The translations under genes were made by a program, and so were the position numbers. This document shows positions 55,771 to 64,000 of a stretch of 64,000 nucleotides of DNA, one piece after another. Numbering within the stretch: the first letter of the stretch is position 1; every line of letters begins with the position of its first letter. The notes beneath the pieces are model-generated. The model worked only from the letters and a program-made list of their open reading frames with translations, made no database searches and was not told the origin of the DNA. Source of the stretch: Ailanthus altissimus (lineage: Eukaryota > Streptophyta > Magnoliopsida > Sapindales > Simaroubaceae). The stretch is from positions 31,590,501 to 31,654,500 of the forward strand of contig OX327690.1 in assembly GCA_946807835.1 (NCBI GenBank), in the 5' to 3' direction.

Positions 55771-56108
55771 TCGCAGTAAGAGTTAAACTTCTTCCGAATC
55801 TCGAAAGAAATTGGGTCGGTTCACTCAACCCCAGGATTTTGGCCGTCGATTGCATAAAATTGGTTGATTAGTTTTCTTCTTTGTGGAACATCTCAAATCT
55901 CTTGAAACTTCAGAAGAATGAATGTGGTGGTCGAGTGCTTGCTTAAGAACTCTTTGGTAAATCATTGTTTCAATTATTATACATTTCCCAAGTGACGAAT
56001 CACTCTAAAATCTGAACTAACGCCCAGCGGTGCAGTGACACCCCCCACAAAAAAAGAAAGAGAAGAATTGCAGTTGCTGCCAAGAGCAGATAAAGGCTCT
56101 ACATTCTG
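55771..56108. other. 3' flank of the NPH3/BTB gene
   Basis: Short intergenic stretch between the fold-back element and the stop codon at 56109. It is likely to contain the 3' UTR. Nothing else recognised. Confidence 0.5.
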
Positions 56109-58609
56109 CTATATGTCTCTCCCTTTATCACGGCCATGCCCTGACTTACCTCTTCTTTGTGTTACCGTTTCTCTTCCCTTCTCTGACTCCACTTCTTCAA
56201 TATCACTCCTTACAGCCTTTCTTTCCGATTCTAGCTTCAACTTACCGTCTGAACTCTTGACTTTCTGATGCTCTCTCTCGCTTGTTTCAGGAAATAATGA
56301 TGTATTCTTATTTGTGCCCTCCGTTCTATCTCCACCATGTCTTTCTTCTGGACCCGGTTGCAGCTTACTAGTACCATGCTCAGTAATGGGTAACTTCTTT
56401 CCTCCTGAGACTAGTTCCTGAGATGTCATTTTATGGCCAGTTGCCCTGGAACCCCCATCTTGTTCAAAGAAGAGGACCTGCACAACTGTTCTCAGTGGCA
56501 AGCGCTCGTTTTTTACAGCGTGGGCGCGTACTTCTGGAGACAACTTTTGGCAGTCTAGAATTCGGCAGAGGCGCTTTTTTTCTGCCTTGCTCAAGTCAGG
56601 ATGCTCCTGCTTATATATCATCGGTCAAAAGCCACATTGAGCAAACAAACGGTTGGACAAGAATGCAAACAGGGGCGTAGATCAGTTTATAAGATAAAAA
56701 CTTCTGATGGCGTTTAAATTACATTGGTAATTAACTAATATTAGATTTTCGTACCTTAAGATATATATTGATGAATTTATACAAATCATCATGCTCTTCC
56801 CGGGCAGTATCAGGCAAAGCTTCTGCAAGAGATGTTACTTTGGATACGGGCATGTTAACATCCCTTGCAACAACTTGAAGATAAGAATCAATTACCTTTG
56901 CTACCTTTCTAATAGATCTCAAAAAATGTACGTTCCCTACAGGTGCAGGGGTTTGTCTTCTCCAGAGCACCAAGTAACTTTCCAAGATAGCCATAACCAA
57001 GTCAATATCGTAAAATTGCTGATCAGAGGATAAGTGCGAAGGAAGTAGCAAATCACTAGCTCTTGCCTCCTCAAATTGCAGACAAGCTCTCCTTCTTAGC
57101 TCTGTCTTTGTCACCGTGGAGACTCCCAGATAAATAGAAATGCGAAGGAGCCTAATCAAGAAGCCAACTGAAACTGATCCCCTATCAGCGGGAATCATGT
57201 TCACAATTGTTTCAAGAATTCTTCGATTCTTTTCAACAGATTCTTCCTTTTGAGTTGCTGAATTCTCTGGAGTTCTAGTCTTTGTTATGTCAGGTAGCCA
57301 ACGACAGGAATAGACGTGCAAAGCTTCGCCAATGAGTTGGGGCGGCAGCATGTATGTTGATCTGACAGCAGTGATTATACACCGAAAAAGTTCTATGTCA
57401 AGGTCGGATATGTCCTCCGTCCACCAATCCTTTGGTGCAGATTGATGGCGTTTTGGCATATACCCTGGTCTAGTATAGGTGTAGGACCACGTAACCTGAG
57501 GAAAGTCATTATTTTTAATCAGAGAAACAATCTTAATTCGGTGAAAAACTAATAGAATACTTGATTTTCATTAAGCAAACAAGATGGGAAATTTCTTAAC
57601 CTTGGCAGGGGGGGTGAGGATTTTCTCAACAATTGAATCGATGCACCTTCTAATGATTCCAAGATTCTCTGACCACTCAGGTAGCTTATTTGTTGTCTGT
57701 AGAGTGACAATGGAGTCCTTCCAACCTTCAAGAATGCATGAATTGAAGAAAGCCTCCAGTTTTAGAATGAAATTTCCCTTCTCAACCGATTCTGTCATTC
57801 GAAGATATTTGGCAGCACAAAATGCAGGCAGAAAGTTATGTGCACTGAGATTGATTGTTATTCCATAGCAGAACTTAGCACACAGTTCAAAAGAATCTTC
57901 TCCCCCAGGAATGTCGTGAAGCTTTGTTGTAACATTGTTAGAATCATCTGGATTAGAACATAGCCGTTGTAGAAGACCACACTTTGGAAGAAGCGGAAAC
58001 TGCAGCGAAAGAGTAGCAAAATTAAGAACTCATTATGCAAAACCAACAAGATTTTGCTTCAATAGTATCTGGTTTTTGGAGAATTATGTTGCAGTGTCAA
58101 CGTTGCTCATAGCCGCAATCTGTTATTTCATTGATGCTAGAGTACGGTTTACAGCCCAATTATAATGATTTTACTAGAACTGAGGATTTTGGCATCATCT
58201 TATCAGCCATTTTAAGTCTACATTTCACAATGGTTTTCAATTTTGCCATCTGAATCATCAAGAAACTTAATTAATTAAATATGCTAAACGGAAACCATCC
58301 AAGCCAGAGTTAGTTTCAACAAAATAATAACAGATGATTCTTCTTTCGGTTGGGAGAACCAAAACGATTTTCATACCCTATGAAGAAGATAAGTGATGTT
58401 GTTAACTCGTATAATGAGATCACTAGGAGCGTCTGCAATCACAGTCCTGCATTTTCAATTACTTGATTAAGCAGATGCTGTATGCCTACCTCAGAATAAA
58501 TCAAAGTTCCTTTCAGAAAATTAAATTAAAATTTTACTGAGGATGCGTACCTGGTAGCCTCCTCTGTATAGAAGGTGTCTGGCTTTGTCCCAAGTTTCAT
58601 AAACTTCAT
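56109..58609 (-). CDS. BTB/POZ NPH3-domain protein (NPY/NPH3 family)
   Basis: Five coding exons: 58551-58609, 58377-58446, 57601-57999, 56755-57495, 56109-56606, giving 588 aa. The start [20 protein letters not shown] is the standard opening of this family. BTB about 25-125 ([40 protein letters not shown]). Linker ends [15 protein letters not shown]3 domain about 199-472 ([76 protein letters not shown]). Family members act as CUL3 adaptors at the plasma membrane in phototropism and auxin-controlled organ formation. The tail (473-588) is polar and highly charged, ends [13 protein letters not shown], and lacks the coiled coil many relatives carry. Exact orthologue uncertain. Confidence 0.95.
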
Positions 58610-60600
58610 TTTTGCTTCCTTTATAAAAAAAAAGTCATGAAAAATTTCGGGCTCGACAACAATCGAACATGCCCGCACAAGAGATTATCTCAGAGAAAAA
58701 CATTTCTTGCATGAAATTAAAGTCAATGTTAGCTTGTATAGTAAAAGCTATTTATTTTTAAAAAAATTAATCTATGCAATCATCTACAAAAGAGAGTAAT
58801 GTATCACTTATCAAATATCATTATTTTAAAATTTCAAGTTAAAATTAATTATTTGACAATCTAAGACAATCCTAAATAATACCCTTAAAAATAAAAAACA
58901 AATTTTTTTTATTTTAATGAGAAAATTAATTTAAGACTAGTGATGACAAAATTCGAATTTAGATCTAAATTTTGCTCAACTCAAATTCAAATTCAATTTA
59001 TTTTTGTGAATTTAGAACTCAAGTTTGTTTAGATCTAAGTTTTAACTCGAGTCGAATCTGGATTTAAACTCAAAATTTAAAAAAAAAATATTTATTTTTT
59101 TTATTTTTTTTATTTTTAAGTTAAATATTAACTTTTGAATATTTATTTTGTAAATTAATTATTATATTCATATATATTAAAGATTAAGAATTAATTTTAT
59201 TTTAAAAAAATTAAAAGAATAAATAAAATTTAGATTCAGGCCTAATCTAATTTCTGTATTTCCCTAAAAATTCAAATCTAAATTTAAAAAAAAAATCTAA
59301 ATCTCAAAAAAATTTCAAAATTTTCAGGCTAAGTTTTAAAATTGGGCCCGAATTCAAATCCGAAATTTTCTGAATCCGAATAAAATTGCCATCCTATTCA
59401 AGACCAGTCCTTTCATCGGTTTGTTTCAGTTAATTTCTTTCGAACGTGTGTCAAGAGTTTGGTTTCAACTACCTAAATTAAATTCAATGGAGCTACCGAA
59501 GATATTTCGCACAAATTTGAATGGCTTATAGCAAAAGGTCTAGAAAATCTGTAAAAGTCTTCACTACTTCCTCAATCAAGAGACAAGACTGACAATCTCT
59601 ATCCCTCTCGGAAAGTAAAAAAGAAATTGAAACTCTTCAAGGTTTTTTTCTTTTTGACAGAATTAAAATATTGTAAAATGCACTAACAAATTCCAGAAAT
59701 ACTGTTGGTATTCAACGTTGGAAGATCTCACGAAAGTCTTTTGGCATCATGTCATGTATAAAAATTAATCATATGCAGAATCTGAATATGCATGATGCTG
59801 GTTTCAGAATGGTTGATAATTAAACTTACCAAGCAGACGAGTGGCCTGTGCTTTCATAGGCTATGGTGAAAAACAAGAACCACCGTAAGTACTTGAAGTG
59901 TTTGTTCGAAACTGGAAAAGTGAAACATCTCAATACTGTGAAAATGAAACATTAAAGAAATTAACAGAAGTGGGTGATGCCATCAGGTTTGCTCTACACA
60001 GGATGAATTCATAGCTACAAAACTTTAATAATCGGATGGCTTGTAATCAGGTATATAGTTAACTACTTGTGTTAGCAATCCTCAGTTGAGGTTGATAAAG
60101 AGAATCTTTTATGAACCCACTAGAAGGGTTTTATTATTTTGTTGTTGTCGATATCCTATTGGAGTTTTTTAGTGAAATTAATTTCTTTTTGATCCTCTAG
60201 AAAAGTATGGCAGAATCTATGTATCTTTACAAGAGAATAGAAAAAAGCACAGTGAGCATTTCGTTTGGGATTTTAGTGGGAAACAATCACAAGTAGTCAA
60301 GGACATTTCCTTCAAATATCAAATCAACCATCCATCCGCATACTAACAGAATTAGCATTATCTGAGATAGGGCTAATGTATGTAATTATATATAAATGGA
60401 AATTGATCAATCTTACCTCAATTGTGGAATTGGTTGTATTTTTTTAATTTCAAGCAAAGGTATGCTGCAGCAGGAAAAGCCACAAAAGCTTTAGCTTCTG
60501 CAAACTGCAACTACTCCAAGCTGTGACTGCTCAAACATGAGAAAGCAGTAGCGGTGGCGCCATTGCTGATGATCTAAAGCCAGGAGTATATATATGTGTA
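58610..60600 (-). other. 5' UTR introns and leader of the NPH3/BTB gene (probable)
   Basis: No coding potential. A good donor on the minus strand (CACAATTGAG/GTAAGA near 60415) suggests a noncoding leader exon at about 60420-60580. The MITE at 58941-59399 would then lie in a leader intron. Confidence 0.45.
58941..59399. mobile_element. MITE-like element, 459 bp
   Basis: The left end TGATGACAAAATTCGAATTT and the inverted right end GATGGCAATTTTATTCGGAT are similar. Flanks AAGACTAG (58933-58940) and AAGACCAG (59400-59407) match at 7 of 8 bases, consistent with an aged 8-bp duplication. The interior is built of AAATTCAAATC-type blocks. Confidence 0.5.
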
Positions 60601-63600
60601 TGTATCTATATAGACAAGCATCAACGCACATGAGCATGAGCATATGAGATGACATATATCATGCGACCTGTACGAAAGGGATATCTTAATTGTTCTCATG
60701 CAAGAAATTAATATTGGGGAGAGAGGGGAATATGGGCAAATGGGCAATAAGGGTATCTTGTGTTTAACTCAAATATTGCTCAGACACTTTATATTTTCTA
60801 GTTTGTAGTATCTTCCCACCACGACCATTGGAAAGGAGAGAAAGAGAGAGAGAGAGGTTGGTTGAGGGCCAGAGGGATTACTCAACATGCTAATGTATAA
60901 AATAAAAATAAAAATTAAAGCATGTGTTATGATAATTTGCTTTGAATAAAAATTTGTAGAGATGACTACTAGAGAAAAAGCAAAGCTGGGGAGCGCATTA
61001 ATTAATAATCGTGTTTGATGTTTCTGTCTTGCACCCCACAGAGCTTGACATTGGTGCTCTATGATTGATTTTTTTTCACAAAAAGCATGCAACTCAAAAA
61101 TTTGCAAGTGGGCAGTGAGTGAGTGAGTGAGTAGTGCTCTCCTTCTAAAAGAAGCTTGGAATGTAGGACCATCTTAGAAAGATCCTCTGTGCGTTTTCTC
61201 TCATGAATCATGATCGTGTTTACCCCTCACTCTCTCTCTTCCCCCCCACTATCTTCATTCTTCATTCTTCTTATTGAACCATCCGAACCATCCAATGGGG
61301 CCTTAATCTTGATTTGCATGTCACTCTTGATGGGATCGATCTCCCATATTTTGTTGGTTGTTTTGATGGCCGAGGACAAACATAGACAATTGAATCTTTT
61401 TTTTTTCTAATTTTCTGTCTTCGTCAACATGCGTTGCGTTTGGTTAAATTTCATGCATGTAGGTTTCTTTTCTTTTATGGATTTCCACGTGTGCTGGTTA
61501 TTTTGATACGATCCAAGTTTTTGAATTGAGGATGAGGGCCATCACCATTCAACCATGAGGTCCCACGCCCTTAATGACATTATTTCTATATCAGCGTCCC
61601 CTTCCCATCCCTTCAATCCCTTCATGAATTTGAAAGGGGATGTGTTAAGTGTTAACCATATATCAACCATCCTTTACTTAAAAATTAATTATAAATTCAT
61701 TAATTTATATATATAAATAATTTTGACTAAATAGATAAAGTTGTTCATAATTTGATGAGCAACTCTAAGACTTTAGTAAAAAAAGAAAACTAAAATCAAG
61801 CTGATTTTTAGTAGAGTCACGCACTAAATATATATGCGACTTTACTCACCTAATCAATACTATACTAAATAAAAAATATATATATCCCTATTCTTTAATT
61901 AATTTGAATTTGCTTCTTACTTCTTCCAGTCTTTAACGTATCCCAATTATGCTATGGGGAAGGTAATGATGACGATCATCATAATGTTTTAACATGATCA
62001 TCATCATAGTTATGATTATTGTTAATTTCTTTCTAGTTTGTAATTAGATTTTGGTTATCATAATGTTGTATATTTAACTAATCCTTTTGAGAATGGCATG
62101 CCATGTGCCCATTGTCAATGTCTGGTCTTCATATCTACTAGCTGCTATTGCTTTTCTGATCGTTGATTGCCTCTAAAGTATATATTTAATATTAATTAAT
62201 TAAGTTTGTTTACCATTCCTTCCTTTTTGACCCTCTTATTCATATCATGCTATCGCATATGATATGAACTGAAATTTGTTGAAATCTAAACATAAGCTCT
62301 TACTACGTAATACCCAATTAAATTCTGAATCTTTATATAGCCTCATGGCCATAAATATAGCCTTTATGTACCTATCACCCTTCTGTAAGACATTCATGAA
62401 ATCATCTGATATATACATATATATATATAAGTAATTCTTTATTATCATTCTTTTTCTTTTCGAGTAGGTATATAGAAATATTAAATTTCGCCGAGGCCAT
62501 AATAGCATGACATATACACAAGTTATGTCTAACTCGATTAGACATAGCTCTAAAATGGGAATAGTCAAATCTCTAATCTGCAAATATTATGCAAAGGGGG
62601 CATTGGGGGAGCAAGGGATGGCCCTACTAGGAAGCCCAGAAGTCACTAATTTTCTCATTTGGACAGTCAGCTCTAGTTGGTGCCATTCCATTGACTGCCT
62701 CCATATCTCACAAATTGCTGGTGCTTGCAATTTGTATCCCGCTTTATTTCTTGACGTCACGTTTTAAGTATTTTTTTTAAATATTTGATTCTTATAAATT
62801 TTTTAAAGATTATTTGGAAGGTAAAATGATTGAGGACTAGGACTTTTAGAAGATTTATTGATATATATGAAAATTTAGGTCAAGTTTGTAATTTATAAAG
62901 AAAGTAAAATTTTATTATAAGATATGTGATGGTATATTAAAATATTATTTAAAATATTATCTTATTTGATATATACATTGTTAAATTATTTAGGCTGTAT
63001 AAGATTAATAGGATATAAAAGGGACATCTTGAGTTATATAAAAATATTTTAATTTATATTCTTTTTTAATAATATAAATAATATTTTTTTAAATATCTAG
63101 TATGCATCTCTTATTTCTTTCTCTGTGTAACTTTTTAAGATTATTTAACACGTTTGCACAATTATAAAAAAAAAATTGTGACACTTGGATCCTTTTTTTT
63201 TTGTTAAGAAAAAATTGACAATAAAAATAAGAGTGGACATTTTTTAACAGAATTGATTAAACTAATTAAACACTAAATTAAGTTCTGTTTTATTTTAATT
63301 ATTTAAAAAAAATCGAGTTTCATTTTTATTTTAATTTGATTAATTCAATTGGATTTATAAAAAAAAAATACAAATAAAACAATTTTTTTTATAAAAAAAT
63401 TTGAAAACTGAATTAAATCAAATCAACTCAAGTCAGTCAGGTACCGATGGATTCAATTCAAGTTCAATTTTGAACTGAATTAGAATTAACTTGGTCTATG
63501 CTATTTAAAAAAAAAAAAAAAAAAGATATCCCAACGAGTCTGAGCATAGTTGAGAATTGTTGCTAAATGAATCCACATTTCAAAAAACAAAAAAAGTGAG

Positions 63601-64000
63601 GCCACAATTATTTGGGGAACACTGTCATCCATTGAGGTTTACATAAATTATATTTTGATAGTAGTTTAAATTTTAGTTATATTATCATCCCTTCTACTTA
63701 ATTTAAAATATGAAAATATTTTAATTATTTATAAAATAAAAGAATATAATTTTAAAAAATTTTGTCTTTCAAATTAAATTAAGAGAGTGACTGTCTAATT
63801 AAAACTAAAATTATCATTAAATTATAATTTATATAAATCTCTGAGAGTTATAATGTTAATTTTCTTGATCAACAAAAATATAACATGAAAAATATTCAAC
63901 TTGTGACCAAAAATTAGTAATTTGAAAATATCTCTAATAAACATAAATTTAAATATCTCTGAATAAATATCTAATAAATAAATAAAAATTAAAAATCCTT
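60601..64000. other. AT-rich intergenic region
   Basis: Presumed promoter of the NPH3/BTB gene at its left edge, with a CACGTG at 61486-61491. Simple repeats: a GA-rich run near 60836-60857 and (GAGT)n at about 61105-61122. A weak MITE-like segment lies near 63225-63500 (starts AAGAGTGGACATTTTTTAAC). The frame at 62507-62767 (86 codons) matches nothing I know. No gene is supported. Confidence 0.5.

Noticed and set aside
56035..58165. Plus-strand frames opposite the NPH3/BTB gene
   Set aside because: All are antisense shadows of its exons.
62245..62767. Frames of 112 and 86 codons in the right-hand intergenic region
   Set aside because: No domain, no splice context and no composition change. 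Chance is more likely.

Overview
This is nuclear genomic DNA of a plant, almost certainly a eudicot. It is AT-rich, the genes are split by many short GT-AG introns, and the protein families are plant-specific (RGLG ubiquitin ligase, Pol IV/V subunit 4, CBL calcium sensor, NPH3/BTB). The space between genes is filled with decayed retrotransposons and small non-autonomous elements. I cannot name the species from sequence alone.

Four intact genes were assembled exon by exon, and all four lie on the minus strand: (1) 886-3101, an RGLG-type vWA/copine plus RING E3 ubiquitin ligase, 10 coding exons, 411 aa; (2) 38509-41330, an RPB4-like subunit that best matches NRPD4/NRPE4 of RNA polymerases IV and V, 8 exons, 216 aa; (3) 42935-47315, a tonoplast-type calcineurin B-like protein (CBL2/CBL3 group), 8 exons, 226 aa; (4) 56109-58609, an NPH3-domain BTB protein, 5 exons, 588 aa. 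All splice phases close and each gives one uninterrupted reading frame. The genes belong to unrelated pathways (ubiquitin signalling, RNA-directed DNA methylation, calcium signalling, CUL3-type/phototropic signalling); nothing suggests a functional cluster.

Layout: 1-885 is the 3' flank of RGLG. RGLG and its promoter (G-box/ACGT cluster near 4570-4610) reach about 4650. 4650-12150 is mostly gene-free, with a SINE-like insert, a GC-richer island at 5880-6240 and an AT-rich tandem-repeat element at 10213-11329. 12152-36340 is a retrotransposon graveyard: a solo LTR, a dispersed LTR-like repeat present twice, a head-to-head palindrome of Athila-type gag fragments, a copia element cut off by an Athila-type LTR, a broken but recognisable gypsy gag-pol (28215-33450), and an intronless, broken retrocopy of a LONELY GUY (cytokinin-activating) gene at 34141-34734 that is easy to miss. 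36340-37000 is a fold-back repeat cluster. 38.5-49 kb holds NRPD4 and CBL, with a hAT-type MITE and its abortive duplication in a CBL intron. 49.6-55.8 kb is a large fold-back element whose left arm was split by a LINE. 56-60.6 kb is the NPH3/BTB gene, and 60.6-64 kb is AT-rich intergenic DNA.

I found no prokaryote-like system, CRISPR array, rRNA or confident tRNA. The most interesting structures are the LINE-split long inverted repeat (a possible source of hairpin small RNAs), the MITE-end tandem duplication, the gag palindrome and the hidden LOG retrocopy.
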